Shown here one piece after another: positions 36,450 through 47,870 of a stretch of 64,000 nt of DNA. The notes beneath the pieces were generated by a model. The model was not told the DNA's origin and ran no database searches. It saw only the letters and a program-made list of their open reading frames with translations. The stretch comes from Sphingobacteriaceae bacterium (GTDB lineage Bacteria; Bacteroidota; Bacteroidia; Sphingobacteriales; Sphingobacteriaceae), in the NCBI GenBank assembly GCA_947460875.1, contig CANHGR010000006.1, forward strand, positions 1 to 64,000. Direction: 5' to 3'. The translations under genes were made by a program, and so were the position numbers. The stretch's first letter is position 1. Every line of letters begins with the position of its first letter.

Positions 36450-38921
36450 ATGAAGAAATTTACACTCATTCTATTCCTTTTCTTATCCTTTGCAGGGTAT
36501 TCACAAGATAAAACCGGACTAAAATTATGGTATGAACAACCAGCCGGCAATACCTGGGAAAATGCCTTACCCATTGGCAATGGCAGATTAGGCGCCATGG
36601 TCTATGGAAATGTCGCCATAGAAAATATTCAACTAAATGAGCATACTCTTTGGAGCGGGAGCCCGAATAGAAATGACAACCTACTGGCTATCGACTCGCT
36701 AGAAGCGATACGCAAACTAATTTTTGAAGGCAAGCAAAAACAGGCTGAACGGCTGGCAAATCAAGTTATCATTAGTAAAAAATCACAAGGTCAAATGTTC
36801 CAGCCGGTGGGTGAACTACGCCTAGCATTTGAAGGCCATGATACTTACACCGATTACTATCGTGATCTTGATATCGAGCGTGCGGTCTCTAAGACTTCTT
36901 ACCGCGTGGGTGAGGTAACTTATACCAGAGAAATACTGGCTTCCCTTGCAGATCAGGTGCTAGTTATTCGTCTCACAGCAAGCAAACCCCAAAGTATCTC
37001 CTTTAAAGCTTATTATTCAGCAATCATCCCAAAAGCGCTGATGGGCGTAACAGCCGACAAACAGCTCACGATTGCAGGCATAGCTGCCGACCATGAAGGA
37101 GTAAAAGGAATGATCAGATATAAAGGTATTGCCAAATTTCAGACCGAAGGCGGATCATTAACATCGACTGATTCTACGGGGGTCATCATAAAAAACGCTG
37201 ATGCAGTTACTATTTACATCGCCATCGCAACAAATTTTAACAATTATCAGGATATAAGCGGAAATGAAAATGAACGAGCTTCAAGCTACCTTTCAAAGGC
37301 ATCCGGAAAGTCATATTCTACGATCGCGAAAGATCATATAACTGCCTATCAAAAGTACTTTAACAGAGTGAAACTTGACTTGGGCAGCAGTAATAGCGCT
37401 GCCTCACAACTTCCTACAGACAAGCGACTGAAAAATTTTAACAAAACTTCCGACCCGGAATTTGTTACGCTATACTATCAATTTGGTCGGTATCTGCTCA
37501 TTTCATCTTCGCAACCGGGCGGACAGCCTGCAAATCTCCAAGGCATATGGAACAACAAGATTAGACCACCATGGGACAGCAAATACACGATCAACATTAA
37601 TGCAGAAATGAACTACTGGCCGGCAGAAAAGACTAATCTTTCTGAGTTACATGAGCCTTTCTTAAGAATGGTCAAAGAAATGGCCGAGACCGGCAAGCAG
37701 ACTGCAAAAGACATGTATGGTGCACGCGGCTGGGTTGCACATCATAATACCGATATATGGCGAGCAACTGGCGCAATTGACGGTGCGTTCTGGGGTGCCT
37801 GGCCAAATGGCGGCGGCTGGACCAGTCAGCACTTATGGGAGCACTATCTCTATAATGGTGATAAAAAGTTCCTCGCTTCAGCATACCCTGTTTTAAGAGA
37901 TGCGGCATTGTTCTATGTCGATTTTTTAGTTGAGCATCCGAAAAATAAGTGGCTGGTTCTCAACCCTGATATGTCGCCAGAAAATGCGCCGAAGGCGCAC
38001 GAAGGTTCTTCTTTAGATGCTGGTGTTACCATGAGCAATCAAATCGTTTTCGACGTATTTAGCACTGCGATACGTACTGCTCAAATTCTAAAAAAGGATA
38101 AAGCTTTCGCGGATACGCTAAAAGCGATGCGTGCGCGCCTTGCACCCATGCATGTAGGCCAGCACGGTCAGCTACAAGAATGGCTGGATGATATCGATGA
38201 TCCTAATGATAAACACAGACACATATCACATCTTTACGGCCTATTTCCATCGAACCAAATATCACCTTATCGCACACCTGAATTATACAATGCAGCAAAG
38301 AATACGCTGATTCAGCGTGGTGACATCTCTACTGGTTGGAGCATGGGATGGAAAGTAAACTGGTGGGCAAAGATGCTCGACGGCGATCACGCGTACAAAC
38401 TGATACAAAATCAACTGACTCCGGTCGGAACAATTGCAGGTGGCGGTGGCACCTACAATAACCTTTTTGATGCGCATCCTCCTTTCCAAATTGATGGAAA
38501 TTTTGGCTGTACATCAGGTATCACAGAGATGTTGATGCAAAGCGCAGACGGAACGATTCATCTGCTACCTGCTCTACCTAAATCATGGGAAGGCCAGGGC
38601 CGCATTAGCGGACTGCGAGCGATTGGCGGATTTGAATTGGTTAGCCTTGAATGGAAAGACGATAAAGTTGTAAAAGCTATATTCCGGTCAACATTAGGAG
38701 GCAACATGCGTCTAAGGATGCCAAACAAAATGAAGATGAGTAATGGAAAATCACTCTCAATAGCAACTGGTGAAAACGCGAATTCTTTCTATCAAGTCGA
38801 AAAAACTGCAGATCCGATTGTTTCGACTAAAGCTTCCATCGCTGCACCGCTGCTGAAGGAAACATTTATATACGATATCAGTACTCGAAAAGGAGCATTG
38901 TATGAGCTGATTTCAAATTAG
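36450..38921 (+). CDS. GH95 glycoside hydrolase (alpha-L-fucosidase or alpha-L-galactosidase)
   Basis: An 823-aa secreted enzyme (signal [13 protein letters not shown]). The N-terminal domain [20 protein letters not shown] then [18 protein letters not shown] is diagnostic. The (alpha/alpha)6 barrel carries the Asn pair in [15 protein letters not shown], the Trp-rich [11 protein letters not shown], the likely acid Glu in [10 protein letters not shown], and Asp in [13 protein letters not shown]; in Bifidobacterium AfcA equivalents of these are catalytic. Inverting mechanism by family. Starts 49 bp after GH97, likely co-transcribed. Substrate among fucose and L-galactose cannot be decided from sequence. 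Confidence 0.92.
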   Translation: MKKFTLILFLFLSFAGYSQDKTGLKLWYEQPAGNTWENALPIGNGRLGAMVYGNVAIENIQLNEHTLWSGSPNRNDNLLAIDSLEAIRKLIFEGKQKQAERLANQVIISKKSQGQMFQPVGELRLAFEGHDTYTDYYRDLDIERAVSKTSYRVGEVTYTREILASLADQVLVIRLTASKPQSISFKAYYSAIIPKALMGVTADKQLTIAGIAADHEGVKGMIRYKGIAKFQTEGGSLTSTDSTGVIIKNADAVTIYIAIATNFNNYQDISGNENERASSYLSKASGKSYSTIAKDHITAYQKYFNRVKLDLGSSNSAASQLPTDKRLKNFNKTSDPEFVTLYYQFGRYLLISSSQPGGQPANLQGIWNNKIRPPWDSKYTININAEMNYWPAEKTNLSELHEPFLRMVKEMAETGKQTAKDMYGARGWVAHHNTDIWRATGAIDGAFWGAWPNGGGWTSQHLWEHYLYNGDKKFLASAYPVLRDAALFYVDFLVEHPKNKWLVLNPDMSPENAPKAHEGSSLDAGVTMSNQIVFDVFSTAIRTAQILKKDKAFADTLKAMRARLAPMHVGQHGQLQEWLDDIDDPNDKHRHISHLYGLFPSNQISPYRTPELYNAAKNTLIQRGDISTGWSMGWKVNWWAKMLDGDHAYKLIQNQLTPVGTIAGGGGTYNNLFDAHPPFQIDGNFGCTSGITEMLMQSADGTIHLLPALPKSWEGQGRISGLRAIGGFELVSLEWKDDKVVKAIFRSTLGGNMRLRMPNKMKMSNGKSLSIATGENANSFYQVEKTADPIVSTKASIAAPLLKETFIYDISTRKGALYELISN

Positions 38922-39056
38922 ATAAACAATCTGGCTAATTTCAACAATTGATCCTATACGTTTCACTGTAAATTTCTAAACTTGCGGACGAAAGGCGCGA
39001 TGTTTTATTGTTGCTCCTGAACGTATACATACACACAAAAAAATATAACATTCAAA

Positions 39057-40070
39057 ATGAAGGCAATTGGATTTAAAACGTCATTAGCAATTACAGAAGC
39101 AGAAAGTTTTATAGAATTTGAAACTCCAATCCCTGTTCCTACAGGCAGGGATATCCTCGTAAAAATTGAGGCAATTGCTGTAAACCCTGTTGATTATAAA
39201 ATACGTCAGAATAGTTTAAAAGATAAAGTTCAGGATAGTCCGAAAATTATCGGCTGGGATGCCATCGGCACTGTAGAGTCTGTTGGATCAGAAGTCGGGT
39301 TTTTTAAACCCGGCGACAAAGTTTTTTATGCGGGTGATATTATGAAACCAGGCTCAAACCAGGAGTATCAGTTGGTTGATGAACGCATTGTTGGGAAAGC
39401 ACCTAAAAAGATTTCTATCGCGCAAGCTGCAGCCATGCCCCTCACCTCGCTGACCGCCTGGGAGCTCCTTTTCGACCGGATGAGATTATCACAAGAACGC
39501 GACAAAGGTAAAAGCATTCTTATAATTGCCGGTGCAGGCGGAATGGGTTCTATTGCAATTCAAATGGCCAAAAAGCTGCTCGGACTAACTGTAATTGCAA
39601 CTGCTTCCAGGCCGGATACAATTGAATGGTGTAAAAAAATGGGTGCCGATTATGTCGTCGACCATCGTGAGCTTTTACCAGAAATGGAGAAAATTGGCTT
39701 TCCACAAGTTGATTTTATCTTAGACTTTTTTAATGTTAATCAATACTGGGATGCATTCGTACAGTTGATTAAACCTCAAGGTCAGATAGGGTCGATCAGT
39801 GATCCTGCAGAACCCGTAAACCTTAGACAATTGAAAAGTAAGAGTGTTAGCTTTCACTGGGAGCTCATGTTTACAAGGTCAATGTTCCAAACCGATGATA
39901 TGGGAGAACAGCACAAAATCCTTTCGAATGTAGCAGATCTTTTAGACGAAGGCACGCTTGAATCGACATTGCAAACCACATTAAAAGGTTGTACGGTTGA
40001 AAACCTTAAAGAAGCGCACCGTCTGTTAGAATCGAACAAAACAATCGGAAAATTAGTCATTCAATTTTAA
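39057..40070 (+). CDS. MDR-superfamily oxidoreductase, zinc-free alcohol dehydrogenase/quinone reductase type
   Basis: A 337-aa cytosolic NAD(P)H-dependent enzyme. N-terminal GroES-like part: DILVKIEAIAVNPVDYKIR, GWDAIGTVESVGSEV, FKPGDKVFYAGD. Rossmann part: LIIAGAGGMGSIAIQMAKKL. The zinc-ligand Cys/His of classical ADHs are absent, which fits the zinc-binding-ADH-like/zeta-crystallin group. Isolated spacing (135 bp after GH95, 131 bp before the esterase) gives no functional hint; it may be a stress-type quinone or enal reductase. Confidence 0.85.
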   Translation: MKAIGFKTSLAITEAESFIEFETPIPVPTGRDILVKIEAIAVNPVDYKIRQNSLKDKVQDSPKIIGWDAIGTVESVGSEVGFFKPGDKVFYAGDIMKPGSNQEYQLVDERIVGKAPKKISIAQAAAMPLTSLTAWELLFDRMRLSQERDKGKSILIIAGAGGMGSIAIQMAKKLLGLTVIATASRPDTIEWCKKMGADYVVDHRELLPEMEKIGFPQVDFILDFFNVNQYWDAFVQLIKPQGQIGSISDPAEPVNLRQLKSKSVSFHWELMFTRSMFQTDDMGEQHKILSNVADLLDEGTLESTLQTTLKGCTVENLKEAHRLLESNKTIGKLVIQF

Positions 40071-40141
40071 ATCTAATTGAGCTAGTTCGAAGCATCGACA
40101 ACGGAAAATAAAATTCAAAAAATTGAAATTAATAGTTGTAA

Positions 40142-42370
<2,229 letters not shown>

Positions 42371-42388
42371 CGTGGGGCATGGGGCAGA

Positions 42389-42416
42389 GAGCAAGGAGTA
42401 AAGAGCAAGGAGTAAA
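42389..42416. repeat. Two tandem 14-bp units
   Basis: GAGCAAGGAGTAAA occurs twice in tandem 19 bp after an esterase stop. A related pair (GATTTAAGGGA) occurs just after the next gene at about 43539-43567. No known role. Confidence 0.5.
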
Positions 42417-42674
42417 GAACAATAAAATATTTAAAGCCTAAACCAAAAACTATAGAAAAATGCACAACGTGTAAATGTAAAAGCGTGATGTATAAAACAG
42501 AAAGGTAAAATTCTTCGCCCCATACCGGATAAACGACCTTACTCTTTGCGCCGTCTGCCATGTACTATGTCCCTTTCCAGTATCCGGCCAAACTCTTTGC
42601 TTCACGCTCCATGCTGTTTGCCAATTTCACTACCTCAATCACAACACAAAACCCAAACCTATAAACCAACCAAT

Positions 42675-43526
42675 ATGAAAACTAAATTAATCTTATTATT
42701 GATCACCGGATTTCTGCTTTTTAACAACAATGCCTCCGCACAGGACCCCAATTTCTTTGTCTTTCTGAGTTTCGGACAGTCTAATATGGAAGGTCCCGCA
42801 ACAATAGAGGAGCAGGACAAAATAGTGGATGAACGCTTTCGTCTGCTCTCTTCCGTCGATTGCCCTAATTTAACCCGGGTGATGGGAACCTGGTATTCTG
42901 CAGTTCCTCCACTCTGCCGCTGTAATACCAAACTATCTCCCGCCGATTATTTCGGAAGAACAATGGTTGAAAATCTACCCAGTAATGTTCGCGTCGGAAT
43001 TATAAATGTTTCTGTCGCAGGTTCAAAAATCGAACTGTTCGATAAGGCAAGCTATCAAACCTATATGACCACCGTAGCACCATGGATGCTTAATATAATC
43101 AAAGAATATGGCGGAAGCCCGTACGACAGATTAGTAGAAATGGCCAAAATTGCACAAAAGCAAGGTGTTATTAAAGGAATTCTATTGCATCAAGGCGAAT
43201 CGAATACGGGCGATACTGCATGGCCTGCAAAAACAAAGAAGGTCTATGATGATTTGCTCAGAGATCTGAACCTACCCCCAAACTCACTACCCCTATTAGC
43301 CGGTGAAACAGTAAATGCTGATCAGCAGGGCAGAACTGCAAGCATGAACCAAATTATCGCCACACTTCCTCAAACCATCCCGACCGCCGTTGTAGTACCG
43401 TCAGATGGCTGCACAGCAGCTGGCGATCATCTGCACTTTAACTCAGCCGGTATCCGCAAATTCGGCAAACGCTATGCCGCTAAAATGCTGGCTGCTTTGG
43501 GGTATAAGGCGCCGGTGGTGGAGTAG
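42675..43526 (+). CDS. Secreted SGNH/SASA-type acetylesterase (CE6-like)
   Basis: A 283-aa exported esterase (signal MKTKLILLLITGFLLFNNN ending ASAQ). The nucleophile Ser lies in FLSFGQSNMEGPA, the oxyanion Gly/Asn blocks in VGIINVSVAGSKIE and GILLHQGESNTGD, and the catalytic Asp/His in AAGDHLHFNSAG. This pattern is the sialate O-acetylesterase-like domain shared with CE6 acetylxylan esterases. Genomic context favours xylan over sialate. An in-frame ATG at 42546 is rejected because it places 43 unrelated residues before the signal peptide. Confidence 0.88.
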   Translation: MKTKLILLLITGFLLFNNNASAQDPNFFVFLSFGQSNMEGPATIEEQDKIVDERFRLLSSVDCPNLTRVMGTWYSAVPPLCRCNTKLSPADYFGRTMVENLPSNVRVGIINVSVAGSKIELFDKASYQTYMTTVAPWMLNIIKEYGGSPYDRLVEMAKIAQKQGVIKGILLHQGESNTGDTAWPAKTKKVYDDLLRDLNLPPNSLPLLAGETVNADQQGRTASMNQIIATLPQTIPTAVVVPSDGCTAAGDHLHFNSAGIRKFGKRYAAKMLAALGYKAPVVE

Positions 43527-43635
43527 CTGGGAATAGAGATTTAAGGGAGTAAAGATTTAAGGGACCCGAAAATTTGCGACATGGATTTGAAATTAATCCT
43601 TTTCAGAAACCTTTACACTTCGAAGAAAACGTATA

Positions 43636-43932
43636 ATGTGGAATTACAACTATTATGTATACATAATAACTAATCCGCTAAAGACTGTATTATATACGGG
43701 CGTGACAAACAATTTAAAGAATCGACTTTGGGAACACCAACAAAATCAAGGTAATCCTTCAACTTTTGCCGGCAAATATCATTGTCATCATTGAATTTGG
43801 TTTGAGCATTTTGATGATATTGATCATGCAATTGCTAGGGGAAAAGAACTAAAGGGTTGGCGGCGAGAAAAGAAAGAGATATTGATCAATTCTATAAATC
43901 CAAACTGGCATTTTTATGAGATCGAAGATTAA
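43636..43932 (+). pseudogene. GIY-YIG endonuclease-superfamily gene broken by a nonsense codon
   Basis: A 98-codon frame starting MWNYNYYVYIITNPLKTVLY, with TGVTNNLKNRLWEH, the classic GIY-YIG layout of short UPF0213-like proteins. An in-frame TGA at 43792-43794 (codon 53) interrupts it. The frame continues with full family-like sequence (IWFEHFDDIDHAIARGKELK, then GWRREKKEILINSINPNWHF) to its normal end EIED. One base change (for example TTA or TTG to TGA) would explain the break. Either a recent pseudogene or a sequencing error. Confidence 0.8.
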
Positions 43933-43948
43933 ATATATTCATGCCATT

Positions 43949-44103
43949 TGTCATCCTCCGAAGTAGTCCTATGGACCGACTAGGCAAGAAGAGGGACTTG
44001 GGCGTTTTGTCATCCCGATGAGGCACGAAGAGGGAACTTGGTAAATTGGAAAGAACAGTCGATTAAGCCAAGGTCCTTGACCCTTAGGGGGTTCAAGATG
44101 ACA
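43949..44103. repeat. Degenerate palindromic intergenic repeat
   Basis: TGTCATCC begins two related units (43949 and 44008), each followed by AAGAGGGA-CTTGG-like sequence, and the element closes with GATGACA at 44097, the complement of TGTCATC. Such TGTCATCC...GATGACA intergenic elements are widespread in Bacteroidota by recall. Confidence 0.55.
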
Positions 44104-44128
44104 ACAACAATTTGGCGAGTATGCTCCA

Positions 44129-44164
44129 AACAAAAGCCCCAACCGAATAAACGGCTAGGGCTTT
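44129..44164 (-). terminator. Intrinsic terminator of the 44-58 kb cluster
   Basis: A 13-bp stem (44133-44145 with 44152-44164, two wobble pairs), 6-nt loop, then TTTTGTTT on the minus strand. Lies 22 bp beyond the BASS transporter stop. Confidence 0.82.
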
Positions 44165-44185
44165 GTTGTTTAACCAAATAAAATC

Positions 44186-45289
44186 TTACGCTTCTTTTGG
44201 AGGGGCAGCCTCAAGAGGTTTGCGTTTCCAGTAGGTTGCGAGTAGTGAGCCGGTGATATTCATAAAGGAAGAGAAAATTACCGGAGCCAAGCCCACGGTA
44301 GCCATTTTACCCATTCCTTTAGCAAGACCCGAGGCGAGTCCACCATTTTGCATACCAACTTCAATAGCGATTGTACGGCAGTCGCGCTCTTCCATTTTAA
44401 ATAGACGTGCCGACCAGTAGCCGAGCGTATAACCAAAAATATTGTGCACCAATACTAAGAACATCAGTGCCAAACCAACAGTCAATAAACTATCACGTCC
44501 GGCTGCGGTGATGATCACAATGATACCAGCTATCCCGAACATGGAAATTGACGGCATAATTTTATCAAACAATCCCGCATGGTTCTTTAGTATTTTGTTA
44601 ACGATAAGTCCGGCACCAATTGGAAGAATCACCATTTTAAAGATATCCCACATCATAGCAACTACGCTTATCTCAACGAATTCTCCTGCAAGCAACTTCA
44701 TCAGCAATGGTGTTACGATGGGCGCTAGCAAGGTAGAAACTGCTGTAATAGTAATAGATAGAGCCAGATTAGCTTTAGCGAGATAAGAAATTACATTGGA
44801 AGCCAGGCCATTTGGTGAGCAGCCTATTAAAATAATTCCAGCAGCTATTTCGGGACTAAAACCAAAAGCTGCCATACCCACATTTGCAAGGCTAAAACCC
44901 AGCAGAGGCATGATAATAAAGTGACTTACCACCCCCAGCAATACTCCCTTGGGCGTTTTAACCACACCCTTGAAATCCTGCAGGCTCATGGAAGTACCCA
45001 TCCCAAACATAATTAGCTGGATGAGGGGTACAATCGCTACAGACAATTTAAAATCACCCCACTGAACAAAATACTGAGGGTAGAACATTGCTGTAACCGC
45101 CGAAGCAAATATAATCGCGGTATAGGTATAGCCCTTTAATGACTCAAAGCCTTTGAAGCCAACGGCTATGGCAATAAAAGCAACAATAAAAAACGGTCCC
45201 GAATTTTCAACACCCGAAAAAACAGATACACCGATAGCTGCTATAAAGCACAACGCGGCAAGACCAAGTATTAACTTGAAGATATTCAT
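44186..45289 (-). CDS. BASS-family (bile acid:sodium symporter-like) transporter
   Basis: A 367-aa inner-membrane protein with about ten helices. The family core is clear: GMGTSMSLQDFK, the PNG motif IILIGCSPNGLASNVISYLA followed by LALSITITAVSTLLAPIVTP, and RTIAIEVGMQNGGLASGLA. Bacterial members carry bile acids, pantoate, pyruvate or other organic anions with sodium. As the last gene of the cluster it is the best candidate for importing an acid made outside the membrane. The cargo is inferred, not shown. Confidence 0.88.
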   Translation of the reverse strand: MNIFKLILGLAALCFIAAIGVSVFSGVENSGPFFIVAFIAIAVGFKGFESLKGYTYTAIIFASAVTAMFYPQYFVQWGDFKLSVAIVPLIQLIMFGMGTSMSLQDFKGVVKTPKGVLLGVVSHFIIMPLLGFSLANVGMAAFGFSPEIAAGIILIGCSPNGLASNVISYLAKANLALSITITAVSTLLAPIVTPLLMKLLAGEFVEISVVAMMWDIFKMVILPIGAGLIVNKILKNHAGLFDKIMPSISMFGIAGIIVIITAAGRDSLLTVGLALMFLVLVHNIFGYTLGYWSARLFKMEERDCRTIAIEVGMQNGGLASGLAKGMGKMATVGLAPVIFSSFMNITGSLLATYWKRKPLEAAPPKEA

Positions 45290-45351
45290 ATGTTCAACTT
45301 TTAGTAATTAATGGTCTAAACAGAAATTTTTAATTTCACTTTAATTACCAG

Positions 45352-46647
45352 TTAAGCGAAGAACGGAATGCCCGGCGTTGCATATTTTTTCAGACCCTCC
45401 TCGTTGATATCAACACCGATTCCTGGTTTGTTTAATACCGGCAAAAATCCCTTTTCATCGATAAAAGGCTTATCATGCCCTTCATACTTAACGATTTCTT
45501 TCCATTTAGGTAATGTATCGAATTGGCTTTGCCATTCTAGAATATGGAAATTTGGAACCGCTGCACACACATGAGCTGAAGCCATGGCACCAAGGAATGA
45601 TCCAACCATATGCGGTGAGAATGGTGTATAATAAGAGTTCGCCAAGCTAGCTATGCGCAGTCCCTCTCCAAGTCCGCCGCATTTTTGAAGATCAGGCATC
45701 ACATAATCGACCGCACCTTCTGCTAATAAACGCGTAAACCCATAAGTAAGGTATATGTTTTCGCCCGCACAAATTGGAGTACTCGTTTCCTGCGAGATCG
45801 TTTTATAGACCTCCACGTTCTCTGCAGGAACTGGTTCTTCCAGCCACATTAGGTTTAATGGCTCCATCATCTTTGCTACCTTTCTTCCTGTCGGTGCATC
45901 GTACCGTGCATGCATGTCGCAGCAAATATCGAGATGTGGCCCTATTTCTTTCCGAACAGCTTCCATTGAATTATACATTCTTTCCATTTCACCAAGGCTT
46001 GCAGTCCAGTTCACCCGATCATACCTGGCAGGATCGTTTGCTTCATCAAGATCAAATTTAACCGCGGTATATCCTTTATCTATGGCAACTCTTGCTACTT
46101 TCGCAAACTCTTCAGGTTTAGGGTTGCGTACAGAGTATAATTGAGTATCGCAATAAACTCTTACTTTATCGCGGAATTTTCCACCTAATAATTGGTAAAC
46201 CGGCACACCTAATGCCTTTCCCATAAGATCCCATAGAGCCGTATCAAAAGCACTCATTACAGCCACCGCTACACCCGATTGCGTTCCTCCAAAAGGATTG
46301 GAACGGAATTGTTGAAAAATGGCATTAGGATTTAGGGGACTTACTCCTCTAGCTGCTAATTGATTACCCATGCGTTGAACCATATGGTAAGTTCCACCAA
46401 TGGCATCCACTGCTTCTCCCCAGCCGACAAGACCTTGGTTAGTAGAAATTTTTACAAATAATCCGCCTCCGGAGTATGCGCACTTAACATCGGTTATCTT
46501 TAAATCCGATGGAGCAGAAAGTTGTGATGTACGCTCTTTTGCATCGACTAATCCTTGACCCCATGAAAGTGAAGGAGCCGCTAACAATCCTGCTCCGGCC
46601 AAAGCAGATTTGGATAAAAATGAACGCCGGTCTTTGTTAAATGACAT
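45352..46647 (-). CDS. Tat-exported enolase-superfamily sugar-acid dehydratase
   Basis: A 431-aa mandelate racemase/muconate lactonizing-type enzyme. N-terminal capping domain includes VDAIGGTYHMVQRMG; the barrel shows TAVKFDLDEAND, metal ligands Asp in DICCDMHARYD, Glu in LMWLEEPVPAENV and Glu in PICAGENIYL, and the His base in TPFSPHMVGSFLG. This layout is that of aldonate dehydratases (mannonate/galactonate-like), making 2-keto-3-deoxy acids. Unusually it begins with a twin-arginine-like leader, NKDRRSFLSKSALAGAGLL ending LSWGQ, so it is probably folded and exported. Exact substrate unknown. Confidence 0.82.
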   Translation of the reverse strand: MSFNKDRRSFLSKSALAGAGLLAAPSLSWGQGLVDAKERTSQLSAPSDLKITDVKCAYSGGGLFVKISTNQGLVGWGEAVDAIGGTYHMVQRMGNQLAARGVSPLNPNAIFQQFRSNPFGGTQSGVAVAVMSAFDTALWDLMGKALGVPVYQLLGGKFRDKVRVYCDTQLYSVRNPKPEEFAKVARVAIDKGYTAVKFDLDEANDPARYDRVNWTASLGEMERMYNSMEAVRKEIGPHLDICCDMHARYDAPTGRKVAKMMEPLNLMWLEEPVPAENVEVYKTISQETSTPICAGENIYLTYGFTRLLAEGAVDYVMPDLQKCGGLGEGLRIASLANSYYTPFSPHMVGSFLGAMASAHVCAAVPNFHILEWQSQFDTLPKWKEIVKYEGHDKPFIDEKGFLPVLNKPGIGVDINEEGLKKYATPGIPFFA

Positions 46648-46701
46648 ATAGTTTGAGTTTATATAGTGAATGATAGGTTCTAAATTTTCTATTATAGTTG
46701 T

Positions 46702-46803
46702 CTAGGTGCTTGTGGCTTTTGAAATTTGCTGTGCGAAGCTAACATTAGGCAGCGTGGTTAACGCGGCAAAACCTAGCAAAATTGAGGTAATAATTCGTTT
46801 CAT
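46702..46803 (-). pseudogene. Orphan signal peptide ORF, 33 aa
   Basis: MKRIITSILLGFAALTTLPN then VSFAQ is a convincing signal peptide, but only nine residues follow (QISKATST) before a stop. It looks like the 5' stub of a deleted secreted-protein gene, or an expressed leader. It lies 54 bp before the dehydratase gene on the same strand. Confidence 0.4.
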
Positions 46804-46940
46804 ATGATCTAAAATTGCTATAGTTTAGGTTAGGCGTATTGGTTCGGTTATTTTTTTCCTGTTATAAAATATCACAGGTATTTAAAAAATATTTTAAAAA
46901 TGAATCGGTTTAAAATTGGCAGCGAATACAATACTACTCC

Positions 46941-46999
46941 TCAATCGCTCGTTTTTAATTCAAGTTCTTTCACTGAGCAAATTTGAATATAGCGATTGA
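46941..46999. promoter_or_regulatory. Conserved dyad motif, copy B, inside a 9-bp inverted repeat
   Basis: TTTTTAATTCAAGTTCTTTC then ACTGAGCAAATTTGAA (46951-46986) matches the copies at 34281 and 58199. Here it is also flanked by TCAATCGCT (46941-46949) and its exact complement AGCGATTGA (46991-46999). Lies between the CBM9 gene and the dehydratase gene, consistent with an internal promoter. Confidence 0.5.
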
Positions 47000-47018
47000 A
47001 TTCGCGACTTAACGCTTA

Positions 47019-47813
47019 TCATTCAGCAAATTCCATTATTCCGAACCGGTGTGGCTGATGTACATCCAAAGCGAAAACATAGACTGGAAACAGGGTTGAA
47101 GTTGAACGGCCGCGGTCTTCTACCAGATTCCTGTCTTGTCTTACAGCCTGGAATGCCCATTTTACACCGGCAGCGGGACGAGCAGCACCTGAAAAATTGC
47201 TAAGGGCATCAAGTGGAATTGCAAACTCCATTGTCCATCCTTTATCCTTATCAGTTAGATTATTGATCGTACCATCATACGTTGACTCCACTTGGTAGGC
47301 AGGGTTATAATCTTTAACGAAGAAACTTCTGTTATTGTGATATCTATAAAGCATCACGTAATCATATCTTGCTTTCGTGATGTTTACTTCAAAGCCAAAG
47401 TGAAAACTTAGACTGTCTGGTATAGGCAAAACAAAGAATTCAGCACAATCGTCCAGATATGGCCGACCGTCAAAAGCTGTCTCACGGGAGGTTAAAGACG
47501 TATCCTGTGCCTCATAGAAAAGATATATATTGGTCGCATCCCACATCATTCTAAAGGTAGAGGCTTGCTTATCAACGGGTTTATCGCGTCTAAAAAAATT
47601 GTCGATAGATACGACCTGAGCGTTCTTCCAGGCTGCTTCATCCATTTTGCCATCTACTTTCATAGGCTCTGCGGTCTTGGCAACTTTGTAAATTGGCTGC
47701 TCACCAATCACCAATTGCTTTTCTTGAGCAAAAAGATTGAGGCTAAAAGCTGATAAAAATAAAAAGGGCATGCTTAGTTTGCTAATCATGCCAAGGTTAA
47801 GTGTTGGTTTCAT
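47019..47813 (-). CDS. Secreted CBM9-like carbohydrate-binding protein
   Basis: A 264-aa exported protein (signal MISKLSMPFLFLSAFSLNLF then AQ) that is a single CBM9-like beta-sandwich: VDGKMDEAAWKNAQVV, TFRMMWDATNIYLFYEAQD, LDDCAEFFVLP, FHFGFEVNITKARYDYV, and KGWTMEFAIPLDAL. It has no catalytic domain. CBM9 modules bind sugar reducing ends; stand-alone versions may hold substrate at the surface. It lies 57 bp after the TonB receptor gene, suggesting joint work in capture. Confidence 0.85.
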   Translation of the reverse strand: MKPTLNLGMISKLSMPFLFLSAFSLNLFAQEKQLVIGEQPIYKVAKTAEPMKVDGKMDEAAWKNAQVVSIDNFFRRDKPVDKQASTFRMMWDATNIYLFYEAQDTSLTSRETAFDGRPYLDDCAEFFVLPIPDSLSFHFGFEVNITKARYDYVMLYRYHNNRSFFVKDYNPAYQVESTYDGTINNLTDKDKGWTMEFAIPLDALSNFSGAARPAAGVKWAFQAVRQDRNLVEDRGRSTSTLFPVYVFALDVHQPHRFGIMEFAE

Positions 47814-47870
47814 ATGATTTCGGTTAGTTTTATAAATTTCAAAAATTCCGCAGCGTTAATTCGAGCTTTC

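Noticed and set aside
42546-42674. Longer N-terminus for the CE6-like esterase
   Set aside because: It would put 43 Pro/Ser-rich residues ahead of a clear signal peptide beginning MKTKLILLL.
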